Source: Chionoecetes opilio (taxonomy: Eukaryota; Arthropoda; Malacostraca; Decapoda; Majidae). From it: a stretch of DNA of 64,000 bases. Below, piece after piece: positions 30,232-41,890 of the stretch. The notes under the pieces were generated by a model. It worked only from the letters and a program-made list of their open reading frames with translations. It was not told where the DNA came from and made no database searches. The position numbers and the translations under genes were made by a program. Location: positions 80,001 through 144,000 of the forward strand of contig JACEEZ010013551.1 of the NCBI GenBank assembly GCA_016584305.1, given 5' to 3'. Positions within the stretch are counted from its first letter, which is position 1, and every line of letters begins with the position of its first letter.

Positions 30232-33042
30232 AACCAATCTTTATGATCTTGGTATTATTTCAGGGGTTTCTGATGATGACAAATCCATTTATGAGACTTT
30301 TGAGCTGACCGGATGTTAATATCATCAATTTCTGGCGGAGGCATGACGTCAACGGGGTCTGAACGGGGTCCGATCAACAAAATTTGTCACGATGTTAACA
30401 ACCTTGTCATGTAATACGTCTTTTTCAGGGTTTTCAGGTACAGGAAGCTGAATGGAGTAGTTGTTTTTGTCACCAGACCACTCATTTTAGAGATAAGGCA
30501 TCTTGGATCCTCTGTAACATATATATATGACATTTATATTTCACCTTTTGGTTTCAGGTGTGACGTAGACTGGCTAAAGTCAAGACCCTTCAGCAGCCAT
30601 GTCTACGAGGGCTGCTTGTATCATCTGTCATGAGGGTGCAACTGGATCTCGCACACTTGTCAGCAATTCTGCAATGCTCAAAGAACTTCTGGACTGTTGC
30701 AAAGATAGGGTGGCCTTAGGTCAAAATTATTTGCAGATCATTACCGATTGCCTAGAAAATTTGAGTGAAACTGATCGAGCTTCAGCTTACTATCATAGTG
30801 AGTTTCGAAAACCGATTGTTAACAAGACCAAAATTGACAGACTGAGAGCTAAGAGAACAGATTTCAACAGCCCTGGTTGCTTTCGGCGAGGACCCGGACG
30901 TCCATCCGCTGAAGTAGGCTCCCGCCCTAAACGAACAAAAACTACCCAGAAAGCCATAGCATACATGTTTGCATTATGCAGAGTTTGTTCTGATGATGGT
31001 TCTGAACCTCTGCACCGTGTCTTCTCAGACAATATGGGTCACACTTTCCTGCAAATTAAACTGGAAACTCGAGATGATCATGTGTCTGATTTGGAGGAAG
31101 TAGGAGATGCAGCCGCTCTTGAGAAGTACTACCACCGCAATTGCTTGCAGTATACGAAGCGCACCTGCACACAAGTAAAATTCGATGACATGAAGGTTAT
31201 CCGTTCCCTGTGTGACGAGTTCCTCCTCATTGTCCAGAACACCCTAGTTGGTGACGAGGTGTCCGTGACTATGGCTGAACTGAACGATGAATACCTGTCA
31301 ATTTTGAAGAGGTACCCAGTAGAAGTTAGTAGCACAGGAAACTACCGCAAGCACCTGAAAGGCCTAATTACTGAACGCCTTTCGAACGTCCGCTTCATCA
31401 AATCAGTTCGACAAAATGAGCCTGACAAAATTGTTCTTCAAACAGCTGTGAGCAAGGCAATGGAGTATCAGTCTTCCATGCTAGATAGCGGTGAGCTCAT
31501 CGGAAACTTAAAGAACATAGCTGACATATTGCGAGACGAGATGCTACATCACCGCGATTGGTCGTTCAAAGGCAGCTTTGATGACTTAGAGAAACCTCCA
31601 CTACTTCAGTTCTTCGTCAGTCTCCTTCTCTTTGGCCCACATGTTTTGAAAATGTCGAAGATGCGCAACCAGGAAGTGGACAAAACCACTAATGTTGCAT
31701 GCCAGTTCCTCGTTCAGAACACCCGAAGTGATCGCCAGGTCACAGATCAGGCAAAGAAGAGCAAGTTTGAGCAGACAGTCCAAAACGCCCTGTCTTAGGC
31801 TGTCTCTTGCCATCCACTCCAGAGGGCGTGATAAGAATCTCATCCCAACCTGTCTGATCTCTACATCGGCTGCGACTATCAGAAATCCTCGACCTAGAGA
31901 AGCGTTTAGAGCAAGGTATCCTTCAGCGACGAAATCCCACAGGTGATTTTGTCTGCCTGATTTTGTAAAGAAAGGTGTGAACATCTGGTTTGCGGTCGAG
32001 AATATTAAATCTCTTGGAGGACACCCCCACTGGAAAAAAACACATTTCATGGCACAGAAATTGCCCATCAACCAGAGGGCAAAGGATGGCGAACCAATCA
32101 ACGAGCCCCTTGTTATTCCAGAGAAGCTTCAGTCTCCTGCACCACCTCGCTAAAACATCAAGTACCTGAACGAACCAGTGATAAAAAAAAAACCCAATCG
32201 CTTTGAGGAATACCAACTAGGCAAATGGAAACTGATTGTCAAAAGAACTACACGCGAACTTGTTACTTGCAAGCTATTTCACAGCTAGAAACAGCTTGGA
32301 CAGTGTAACTTCAATATTCTCAATCGTCGAGTAAAACACCAAGATCATCTGATGATGGAAGAGCAACATGCTACTACAGCGGATCAACAGATGATCGAAG
32401 ACCAGGAGGTGACCGCGGATCAAGAGACGTCGAAGACAGCAAGTGACTGATGATCCTCAGGAAGGCCCGTCTGAAAAACAAGACATCAGAGCTAAACCTG
32501 GTAAGGTGGCAAAGGGAGATGTGATGCCAACAGGGCAGCAACAAAATCTCTGTTGTTGTCACAGTCCTCTTCACGTCATGGCCGGACCAACACGGAGGTC
32601 ATCGCTCCTCTGTTCAAGAAGTCACCCACAGACTACGCAACCTTGTATACCGTCCTAATGATGTTAGTCTTTGAACATATGATGCAATCTTTGTCCTTCA
32701 TTTCTAAATCATATCAAATTATCGAACAGTGAGTTGGGTGGGGAATAATAATTGATGCTTTGAAAAAGGCTAATACCTCTGACATTCTTATCTCTAAAAT
32801 GATGGTCTGGTGACAAAACAACTGCTCCATTCAGCTTCCTGTACCTGAAAACCCTGAAAAAGAGGTATTACATGACAAGGTTGTTAACATCGTGACAAAT
32901 TTTGTTGATCGGACCCGTTCAGACCCCATTGACCCGGGCCCCCCCGGAAATTGATGATATTCACTTCAGCTCGTAAGTCTCATAAATGGATTTGTATCAA
33001 ACAGAAACTCTGAAATAATACCAAGATCATAAAGATTGGTTT
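30232..33042 (+). mobile_element. 2.8-kb TIR element carrying an uncharacterised CxxC/FHGT protein
   Basis: Inverted repeats of about 260 bp (30232-30498 and 32787-33042) bound one broken gene. The outer ends are AACCAATCTTTATGATCTTGG and its inverse. An unoccupied equivalent of the target survives at about 40262-40275, where 'ctccactaataa' and 'cactggttaac' (minus strand) are contiguous. The target duplication cannot be resolved (TA-rich, at most a few bases). The superfamily is not one I can name. Confidence 0.8.
30599..32660 (+). pseudogene. Uncharacterised element protein (CxxC / YHRNCL / FHGT family)
   Basis: The open part is 30599-31798 (399 codons). It has a first zinc-ligand-like pair C-I-I-C (residues 8-11), a basic linker with RRGPGRP (about 95-101), a second pair C-R-V-C followed by YHRNCL (about 193-198), then a helical region. 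After the stop, other frames continue the family pattern: 'LAIH' near 31810, 'ENI' near 32000, 'TFHGTEIAHQ' near 32045, and 'TEVIAPLF..PTDYATLYTVLM' near 32600. The start follows a plausible acceptor (ggtttcag). The same order of motifs is found in the 49.6-52.5 kb element. From memory, similar proteins are abundant and unnamed in arthropods and cnidarians. The D/E and H residues could belong to an RNase H-like transposase fold, but this is inference. At least two frameshifts make this copy inactive. Confidence 0.75.
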
Positions 33043-33403
33043 TATTACACTGGGTTACAAAATTCTTTTTTTTTGTAAGTCGTCTAAGTTTTTTTCAACT
33101 GATTTAGGACATTTTGCACCGCTGAATCCGAAAATGACATCCGTTTTCTCTCGTGAGGTCAGGTTTTCGTGCTAAGTCGATTTTAAAAAAACCGATCTTC
33201 TGACTAAATCGATTACATTTTTTTGACTTTTCGGTTGATTTTGTTAATATTTCTCATCCGAAAAAGGTTTTTAAGAGAAAAATTCGTTTTCTAACACAAA
33301 TTTATTAATTAATGTTACAAAATTGTTAGTGTACATTGAATAGTAGACATTGGGTAAAGGTAAGTACATGTAAATTGGATGTTAGGTCATCATTGTTCAA
33401 AAT

Positions 33404-35094
33404 TCAGGGCTTGAACTTCCGTTTCTTCGAACTCCTAGAATGCTCAGCGGCAGGGATGTCTCTCTTCAGAGTCCAACAGTAATCAGCCATCATGACTGCA
33501 TCCCAGCATCCCTGATACCTGGTCTCCATCACTTTCATGTCCTGATGAAATCTCTCCCCTTGCTCGTCGCTCATTAATCCCAGATTCTCAGGAAACCGAT
33601 CCATATGTGAGCATGCATTTTGATGCTCATGTTGCATCAGAGGTTTCTGAAAGCAGTCAGAATATTGGTGACAAGTTCTGCGTAGTTCCTGGCCTTGTTG
33701 TTGCCAAGAAAGTTCTTCACGACCAGAACAAAAGCCTTCCACGCTTCCAGTTCCACTTCGTTCATTGAGTTTTCAAACTCTGGATCTCTGATGAGCTGAC
33801 GGAGTTGAGAACCATCAAAGATGCCAGCTTTCAACTTCTCCATGGTCAATCCTGGAAAAGCGTGACACAAGTAAATGAAGCAGCCACCATCCAGGTCCAT
33901 CCTTGTCCAGAGCTTTGGTGAACTGTTTGATCAAGCCGAGCTTGATGTGCAGCGGTGGGAAAAGTATCCTGTCTCTGTCCACCAGAGGGTTGTTTATGAC
34001 GTTCCTTGCTCTGCAAGGCACCAATTCCTCCCGTACAGGCCAGTCCTTCTTCGTGTAATGCTGAGCTCGGTCCCTACTATCCCACATGCACAGAAAGCAC
34101 GGGTACTCGGTGAACCCGGACTGTTGTCCCAACAAAAAGTTCACCATCTTCAGGTCAACACAAATCAACCACTCATGCTGATCATAACGAATTTTCTCCA
34201 GCACGTACTTCACCGCTTCATACTTCTCCTTCAGTGTAGTCGAGTGAGCGAGGGGTACAGAGGCAAACTGGTTGCCGTTGTGCAGCAGAACACATTTCAG
34301 CGATCGCTTGCAGCTGTCAATGAACAGTCTCCAATCTTCGGGTTGGTACTGTGGCACTCCAAGCTTGTGCAGAAGCTGCGCAATATCTGTACAGTACACC
34401 AAGTCCTTCTCTTCAGAGAAAAAATGGAGGTACTCTTGATGTCTGTTGCGGTAGAAGGTGATGCGAGCACTGTCAGAGAGGAGTTTTTTTTCCTTCAATC
34501 TGGATGCCAACAGTTCTGCAGAGGACTTTGACAAGCTGAGATCGCGAACTAGATCATTTAGCTCCTTTTGGGAAAAAGGATGTGGAGCATCATCGTCAAG
34601 AACCACTTCTTCTTCATTTTCTTCAACACTGGAGGAATCTTCGTCACTAATGTAATAGCAGGAAGTCCTCCAAAGACAGGTACTGGAATTTCATCACAAT
34701 GAGCTACAGGACGACGTGCTGATTCAAGATTAGGATACTTGAGGCTGCTCCGGTTCTTTCTGTTGATCCCAGTCAAATCAATAGCGCAGAAGTAGCAGTC
34801 AGTGCCATGGTTTGTCGGCTCCCTCAAAACCATGGGAATTCCAAACTTCAGACAACTCTTCTTGCCCTTGGTCCAACGACGCAGATACTCGGTGCATGTC
34901 TTGCATACCATGTGTGGCGCCCAAGCTTTATCCTGGTCACCAAGTTTCATACCAAAATAAGTATGGTAAGCACGCTTTATGAAACTTGTGACTGGATTCC
35001 TGTTAGGAACAATGGTGTATTCGCCGCAGATGTAGCAGAATACATCGGGCTTATTTTTGCAAGATCTGGCCGAATCCATTTCATTCACCGGCAA
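33404..35094 (-). pseudogene. Probable transposase of the widespread 'YICGEY' family
   Basis: Four overlapping minus-strand frames together give a protein of about 560 residues. In order they hold F-C-Y-I-C-G-E-Y (N-terminal zinc ligands), 'KLGDQDKAWAPHMVCKTC', 'CYFCAID', an acidic linker, 'CVDLKMVNFLLGQQSG', 'YPCFLCMWDSRDRAQHY', 'PPLHIKLGLIKQF', 'AFPGLTMEKLKAGIF', 'KNFLGNNKARNYAELV', 'DEQGERFHQDMKVME' and 'MADYCW'. I recognise this as a family of unnamed proteins common in arthropods and Hydra. The conserved Asp, Cys/His and Glu blocks suggest an RNase H-like transposase, but I know of no assigned superfamily. Frameshifts near 34660, 33895 and 33650 inactivate it. Confidence 0.78.
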
Positions 35095-35259
35095 AAGAAA
35101 AATACCAGTTAGTCAAGAATTGGCGCATGTAAACACTTCAGAATTCGTTTATTTAAAGAAATAAGAAAGAATTTTGCATCATAATTCAAGCAGTAGGAAG
35201 AAATTAATCAGTGCTTGGGTAGGGGGTATACCGAGGATCTGTAGCAGCCTCTATGCTAC

Positions 35260-35299
35260 TGCAGTATCCTAGGCACGATTATCGGGCCTAGGATACTGC
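35260..35299. repeat. Short perfect hairpin
   Basis: GCAGTATCCTAGGC and its inverse GCCTAGGATACTGC are separated by about 10 bases. It abuts the larger palindrome at 35302. Confidence 0.8.
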
Positions 35300-35301
35300 G
35301 A

Positions 35302-35420
35302 TTGTGTGATATCTGCTATCGTCTTTCCGATAGGCAAACTCCCTTTTCTTGATTCATCGATTCGATGAATCAAGAAAAGGGAGTCTGCCTATCGGAAAGA
35401 CGATAGCAGATATCACACAA
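35302..35420. repeat. 119-bp near-perfect palindrome
   Basis: Centred on a single unpaired T at 35361, 59 bases on each side pair with only one mismatch that I can find. It runs from TTGTGTGATATC to GATATCACACAA, and the centre is GATTCATCGATTCGATGAATC. Together with the hairpin before it, this lies between the 'YICGEY' gene start and the hAT-like element. Confidence 0.88.
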
Positions 35421-35480
35421 CACCACACAAGGTATCCCAAAGGGGGATGCAGTACTGCAGTGGGTTTAATAAAAAGTGTT

Positions 35481-38158
35481 CAATAGGATGCCAATAGCGC
35501 ATAAGGGGTAATTTTTCAAAGTCAATATTTTTTCACGTACTTTTGTGGTATTCTGCCTTGTACTTAGAAACTGTCGTGTGCAAAGTTTCAGGCTAATCGG
35601 TTGATATTTAGAGGTGGCGGATCAATCTTGAACATTTCCTCTTTTCGCCCTCAGGTCATGACCACGAGAAAGCAAACTGAAGTTTGGCTTCTTGGCCATA
35701 GTGTTCCTACTATCACAGGAGCAAAACTTCCCAGCCGTGGAGACGTTTTACGACGATTTTTCTACGCACACAAGGAAGAGAAGAAGACGGTGCAGCAGAG
35801 TGCAGCTGAGGCTGCAAAGGAGGTCCTCGACTTCTGGACACGAGCTAGGATCCCCACCATCGCAGAAACTAGCGTGAGGAGGAAGATTACTGGACTTTTC
35901 GACGAGTGGAAGATCCTGAGCAAAAGCAAGAATAACTCTGGAGTCACGACTGCCGAAAAACAGAAGACCTTCCAAGAAAGTCTACCACACCTTTTGGACA
36001 TCGCCCACTCCGACGCCCTCACTCTGATGACCATTCCTGAAGACAAGGAATTCCTTCTTGCCCAGCGGGAGAAGGGGAGGCGGGGTTCGATGGCTGGTCT
36101 AGACAAGAAGCTGAAAGAATCGGTTTGCCGACGTGAAAGCTCTCTCTCACGTAGCCGTCAACAGACGCCAAAAGGAGAAGAGATGGTGGAGCTGGAGTCG
36201 TCATCGTCTGAGTCATCAAGTCCAGCCAACGCTGCCAACACATCGACTTCTTCTTCCGACGCCGGGGTCGCTTCTCCACCAAAGCGATTGAGGACACGGG
36301 GCACGAAGTCCGTCCTATCCCCTGATCTCGTCGGAGCCCTTGACAGAACTGGGGTCAGTAGCCGCCAAGCCCTTCGAATTGTGGCGGCTACGGCAAGTAG
36401 CTTGGGCCACGATCCACAAGAGCTTGTGCTGAATCCCGAGTCCATTCGACAGGCAAGAGCGAAGTACAGGTCCACTTTGGCGAAGGACATCAAAGAGACT
36501 TTCAGTCCTCTTACCCCTCTTACCGTTCATTGGGATGGGAAGATCCTTCCTCAGGACGATGGCACTCGCGCCGAAAGACTCGCCATCCTTGTCACAGGAG
36601 AAGGAGTGGAGAAGCTCCTAGGAGTCCCGAAACTGCACTCCGGAACTGGTGATGCCGCCGCTACAGCTGTGTTCGAGGCTCTAGAAGACTGGGGGGGTCC
36701 AGGAACGAGTCGTGGCGATGTGCTTCGACACAACCAGTGCCAACACTGGAGCCATCAATGGTGCATGCACCATCTTGCAACAGAAGATTGGCCGACCCCT
36801 CGTTTCACTTGCTTGCCATCATCACGTCCACGAACTTGTCCTTGAGAAGGCCTTTTCTACGTGTTTGGGGTCATCTTCTGGTCCTGAGATCACCATCTTC
36901 TCTCGCTTCAAGGACTACTGGTCTTACATCAACCAGTTGGCAATAAACCCTCCCACCAACGAAGATCTGCCGGAGACTCTGGTCTCCAAGAGGGACGATC
37001 TCATTCAAGGTTTGAAACGTCTGCTTCAGACAAAGCAGCCCCGTGACGACTATAAGGAAATCGCTGAGCTGAGCATCCTTTTCCTCGGCGGCGCTCTTCC
37101 GAAGACCTCGATCCGTAGCCCCGGAGCGCTTCATCGAGCGCGTTGGATGGCGCGTATCATTTACGCTCTGAAGATGATCTTGTTTCGGAAGCAGCTGACT
37201 GGAGTCGTCACACCTCGAGAAATGTCAGCCCTCCAGCGGTTCTCATCGTTCGCAACCGAGATCTACGTCCTGCGATGGTTCGAATCGACGGTTCCATCCT
37301 ACGCTCCCGCCAACGATCTTGGATTCGCTAAGGACATCCTTCAGTACCACGATGAAAGTATTCGGAAGGCCTGCTTCACCACTCTGAGCCGCCATTTCTG
37401 CTACTTGAGCGAAGATCTCATTGGCCTGTCACTGTTCGACTCGCGTCTCCCTGTCTCCGACAAACAAGCAATTGTACAGGCCATTCTCTATGATGAAGGA
37501 GCCGAGGAACCCGCCAAGCGAATAAACCTCCCATCATCACAAGTTCCTGCGGCAACACTGCCCTCCTTCGCCATGAAAAATTCCCTCCGCCTCTTCGAAG
37601 CTCTTGATATCAAAACCGACTTCCTGTCCGCCAACCCTCGGAAGTGGCAGGAAGAGGAATCGTACGTCGAGGCCTGCCGCCGAATCGAGGGACTTCGCGT
37701 CGTCAACGACACAGCCGAGCGAGGAGTGGCGCTCATCCAGTCCTTCAACCTCCGGCTGACCAAAGACGAGGAACAGCGCCAGTTCCTCCTCCAAGTTGTG
37801 GAGGCCCATCGCCATCAACAGCCCGGGACCTCGAAGGCTTCCCTTCCCCGGCCAAGCCGGCCACAATGAGTGGGGTGGCTCCCCATGATACCCCCCCACC
37901 GAGGGGCTAATACTCACCAAGAGGGGGACCAGCAGCCCTGCTGGGGAAGGGATGTCCGGCTTGTCCGCTTTCAAGAGATGACATCCCCTCCTTAATAGGC
38001 CAGTGCATAAGGGTAAATAACAAAGTTGTAATCCGCCACCCCTAAATATCAACCGATTGAGGTCAAACTTTGCATACGATGGTTTCTTGCATAGATGCAC
38101 CATTACACCAAAGTAGGAAGAAAAATTCAAACTTTTGATTTTTATTGGCACCCTAGTG
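35481..38158 (+). mobile_element. 2.7-kb hAT-like DNA transposon, nearly intact
   Basis: Ends CAATAGGATGCCAATA and (inverse of the right end) CACTAGGGTGCCAATA match at 13 of 16 positions. Subterminal blocks with 'atcggttgatatttag' and 'gcaaagttt' are also inverted (35585-35620 and 38030-38080). It carries one gene with a single frameshift. No clear 8-bp TSD was found: left flank aaagtgtt, right flank ttcaagta. Confidence 0.7.
35658..37869 (+). pseudogene. hAT-like transposase, one frameshift
   Basis: The start ATG at 35658 follows a good acceptor (ccctcag). The first frame (to about 36690) has an N-terminal helical part ('GRRGSMAGLDKKL'), a Ser-rich linker, and 'VHWDGKIL' with a candidate first catalytic Asp. 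After a run of seven G at about 36691-36697 the frame shifts by one. It resumes with 'MCFDTTSANTGAINGAC' (candidate second Asp) and 'LACHHHVHELVLEKAF', a C-x2-H motif placed as in hAT transposases, and ends with 'NDTAERGVALIQSFN', which could supply the catalytic Glu. Total length would be near 735 residues. No zinc BED finger is seen. hAT-like is my reading of the D, D-x-C-x2-H, E layout; the family could be a related DDE group. The single slip in a homopolymer may be a sequence error, so the gene could be intact. Confidence 0.75.
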
Positions 38159-38364
38159 TTCAAGTAAAGAAGTAAAAGTTGAAGAGAAGAAAAGGAAGAA
38201 CAACAGAGGACTGTAAAATCTAGGGATCGTGATTCCGAAGAATTCCTAGTTGGTGACATTGTTTAGGACCACACCCTTGGAACTATCTGAATTGGTGGAA
38301 TTATTGGATTAGTGGAATTATCTACTGTAAGTACGGTGTTGTATACGGAGGACGATTTCATATA

Positions 38365-39138
38365 CAGGGAGGTCCCGTTATACGAGCATTCGGTATACGA
38401 TAATCCTATGATACGATATGTGTAACTTCGGGTCTATTTTCAATATACGAGATCGAAAATCCAATGATACGACATTCAAATTGGGGTGAGTAAAATTATC
38501 AAGTTCCAAATGCGTGCCCTACCACTCCAGGGCTGTACAAAGGGGGATTTGGTTGACCACAGTGAGGTCACCCCTAGCAAGCCATGACCTGAAGGGTAAT
38601 TAAGCATATGGCGTGGCCTGACATTTAGGGGTAATTAGCAGGTGTGCGGCCCCAACCTTGGGACCGCAGTCAGGTCACCCCTAGCAAGGCGTGACCTTAA
38701 GGGTAATTAAGCCTATGGCGCGGCCTGACCTTTAGGGGTAAATAGCAGGTGTGCGGCCCCAACCTTGGGACCTCTACACTACCTTCTCTTGTATCACGCG
38801 GCGTCCCCTACATTACAACGTCTTTTTTGCTTGTTATGCATGTTTTATGTTTAATTAATGTACAGTTATGTTATTTGTTGTGCTATTTTCTCTTTCAGAA
38901 TGCTTTTTCTACAGAATAGGCAGTACAGTGTGGGTAATATAGACGCTGTGTGTTTGTTGTGTTTGCTATAGTTTATTTTAGCTTGAAAAACATGTCTTAT
39001 TTATTTTTTTTTTTAAATTGATGGGGTCCTGGAACCAAACCTATATTTTACCATTAGTTATGTGTTTCGTTATACGAGATTTCGCTTTACGAGTATGCAA
39101 GGTGGAACCTAACTGCTCGTATCTTCGGGACCTCCCTG
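38365..39138. mobile_element. pogo/Tigger-type MITE, copy 1 of a head-to-head pair
   Basis: Ends CAGGGAGGTCCCGTTATACG and, inverted, CAGGGAGGTCCCGAAGATAC, with TA on each side. The interior has 'gcccctaacc' tandem blocks (38530-38770: 'aggtcacccctagcaag' twice) and no coding region. Confidence 0.82.
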
Positions 39139-39140
39139 TA

Positions 39141-40110
39141 CAGGGAAGTCCCGAAGATACGAGCAGTTAGGTTCCACCTGGCATACTCGTTAAGCGAAAT
39201 CTCGTATAACGAAACACATAACTAATGGTAAAATATAGGTTTGGTTCCGGGACCCCATTAATACAAAATAAAAAAAGACATGTTTTTCAAGCTAAAATAA
39301 ACTATAGCAAACACAACGAACACACAGCGTCTATATTACCCACACTGTACTACCTATTCTGTAGAAAAAGCATTCTGAAAGAGAAAATAGCACACAAAAT
39401 AACATAACTGCACATTAATTAAACATAAAACATGCATAGCACTCACAAGTGGTAATGTTGTGTGGATAGACAGGAAGCTGGCACGTAGCCAGCTGAGAGT
39501 CCCTGTTTTCTCTCTCCGAGGCTCGAGAGAAAACAGCGATGACTGCATTTGCAGGGATGACTGGGTTAGAGTTCTTCCTCCTCCCCTTGATCACTTGGGG
39601 AAGAGGAAAAATCCTCGGTGCTGGCCCTGGATTGGGTCTGGCTGTGCTGGATTGTGCAAGGCACAATACATACAAGCAAAAAAGACGTTGTATGTACTGT
39701 TGGGGACGCTGCGTGATACAATAGACTCGAGAGGGTAGGGTAGGTAAGGGACAAGGGAGGGGTGCGCAGACCTCTTCCCAGAAACTCGTCTCTGCGCATC
39801 TGAATCATTGTACATCGTCCAGTGATGTGAACTTTTGTAGGCCACATTGTCATATCGAGCCACCAGAATTATCATATTTTCAGGTTGATGAGTACAACCT
39901 TAGGTAAAATCATAGTCAGTAAATGACTTCATAATTTTATTAAATAACTTGTAATTTACTTTAGTAAATAACTTGGTAATTTAACTCACCCCAGTTTGAA
40001 TGTCATAGCATTGGATTTTTTATCTCGTATATTGAAAATAGACCCTAATTTACACATCTCGTATCATCAAATTCTCGTATACCGAATGCTCGTATAACGG
40101 GACTTCCCTA
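39141..40110. mobile_element. pogo/Tigger-type MITE, copy 2, inverted
   Basis: Inverse orientation of copy 1, sharing the single TA at 39139-39140 so the junction reads CTGTACAG. Its first 300 bases (39141-39440) mirror 38840-39138 closely. The interior 39440-39900 differs and may be an insertion or divergent core. The right end has decayed (TTCCCTATA instead of CCCTGTA). Confidence 0.78.
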
Positions 40111-40194
40111 TATATAGAAAATACCCGTACTTGTAAACAAAAACGTAAAAAAACATCATGTGGCGATAGATAAAAAAGTTGCTCTGATTGAGCA

Positions 40195-40470
40195 AAATCA
40201 ATGTGATTTTTGGATTCAGTACATCAAAATTGTCCTAAATCAGCTAAAAAAAACCTTAAGACAATAAATTTGTTGTTAACCAGTGTTATTAGTGGAGTTA
40301 GTAGTATTGTCAGTTCCGGGACCCCATGCATAGAAAACGCCCCCCAAAGGGGGGTTCCAGGGGTCGAAAAATTTGGGCCCCTCCATTTCCCCATAGTATA
40401 ACCTCAAGTCAACCAGAAAAAAAAAAAAAATCAATTTTGACACGCAAATCCTACGGGAGCTGTTTTTGTG
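40195..40470 (+). mobile_element. Second fragment of the 'YICGEY' element with an empty insertion site
   Basis: Inverse of 33060-33140 joined directly to the inverse of 30057-30231, with 'aaccagtgttattagtggag' across the join. It shows what the older element looked like before the 2.8-kb element entered the other copy. Confidence 0.75.
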
Positions 40471-40489
40471 ACAAGTCATACTGCACTAA

Positions 40490-41890
40490 TGGGGAGTTTT
40501 CAAATAAGCTCACGCTCAAGCCTGTTTCTCGTGCTCTCACATCCTCTGCCCTTTCAGCCTGAATGATCTATCATTTACCGTAAATTCCCTGTACTTTTTC
40601 GGGACATATCAGAATTACCCTTCAATACAACAACTGAAACAGTTCTTAATAAAAAATGTAGTTTATCATTTTATTTGTCTGCAGTGGATGAAAATATTGG
40701 CAAAAGAATTTAATATTTGAAAACTCAATCTTAAAAAATCGTCTTTTCATGAAAACACGCAAGTTCAAGCAGAATGAGGCTTCAGGGAATATCTGCTTGT
40801 AGGTAAGCATTCACTGAGTACCTGTTTTATGTGTATATGTCTCTCTTACGACGAACATTTAACCAAGAAATAATTTAAAGTGCTTGGCAACTCAATGGCA
40901 GTCCTGTATGCAAGACAGTAGAAATGTTTGTTTACTAAATAGCTCCGCCTCCACCTCAATCCCCTTCTCTCTGAATCAATCAATCAACCCTTAATTCCCT
41001 CTGAATACCCTATAGTCCTCTGGTTTATCCTATGTCAACAGGTTTATCTGTTAGAGACATCTAACATTATTATTTGTTTAAAGACAATGAGTTCGGTAGA
41101 GTGAGAATTTACGTTTAGAGAAACATATGGGTTGTTTTCTGGAGGACAAACAAGGCAATAAGAGGAAACAAAATCGTAATTCGAAATCAGGATATGGGGT
41201 AAATAAGAAAGTGTTTTCGGAGGCAGCATAACTTGAAGCTCAGAACACGAAATAAGGAGACGAGTCTCCGGTATGTGGGAGCGGATGCCGCGAATATTCC
41301 AGTAGAGGACAGACAGTGTGAAGAGATCAGCGGGTGATGATAGTATAGTTAGGATGACAGCCTCTGGGGTTGAGGGGTTAGGAGTATCAGGGATGTGAGC
41401 CATGAGGTATAAGGGAGCGGCGGTGCTGAGTGTGTGATGACAACAGGAAAGTGAGCTATAGCAGATCCTGCCGGCGGGATGGTTTCTGTGGAGATGCTGA
41501 ACGCCACACTGTGTTTTGGTTATATTTTCGTCGTAAGAGAGACACATACACCTAAAACAGGTACTCAGTGAATGCTTACCTACAGGTAGATATTTCCTGA
41601 AGCCTCATTCTGCTTGAACTTGCGTGTTTTCATGAAAAGACGATTTTTTAAGATTGAGTTTTCAAATATTAAATTCTTTTGCCAATATTTTCATCCACTG
41701 CAGACAAATAAAATGATAAACTACATTTTTTATTAAGAACTGTTTCAGTTGTTGTATTGAAGGGTATTTCTGATATGTCCCGAAAAAGTACAGGGAATTT
41801 ACGATAAATGATAGATCATTCACGCTCAAAGGGCAGAGGATATGAGATGCGCGAGAGACATCTGGCAGCTTAGCTTTGAAAACTCCCCAT
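40490..41890. mobile_element. Foldback repeat with about 365-bp arms
   Basis: 40490-40853 and 41527-41890 are inverted copies ('atggggagttttcaaa' to 'ctctcttacgacgaa'). A third, single copy of the arm occurs at 58082-58240. The 670-bp loop includes a LINE 5' fragment. No transposase. Confidence 0.82.
41060..41500 (-). pseudogene. Jockey-type LINE endonuclease N-terminal fragment
   Basis: The minus-strand frame 'SVLYWNIRGIRSHIPETRLL' begins as APE-type endonucleases do (x-x-W-N-I/C-R-G-I-R). It then reads 'PHILISNYDFVSSYCLVCPP'. The catalytic QE/ET block is blurred ('MLPPKTLSY'). It may be the same LINE family as at 7.5-22.3 kb, whose copy lacks this end. Confidence 0.6.

Larger units (their letters stand above)
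33043..35480 (-). mobile_element. 'YICGEY' element, right part
   Basis: Continues the element begun at 30040 after the nested insertion. It includes a 3' flank (33060-33400) whose 'gtcctaaatcag' segment recurs inverted at 40230, the gene at 33404-35094, and a hairpin-rich end (35260-35420). Outer ends are not defined. Confidence 0.55.

Noticed and set aside
39415..39875. Overlapping frames of about 90 codons in the second Tigger MITE
   Set aside because: No recognisable domain, several frames on both strands, and the region differs between MITE copies.
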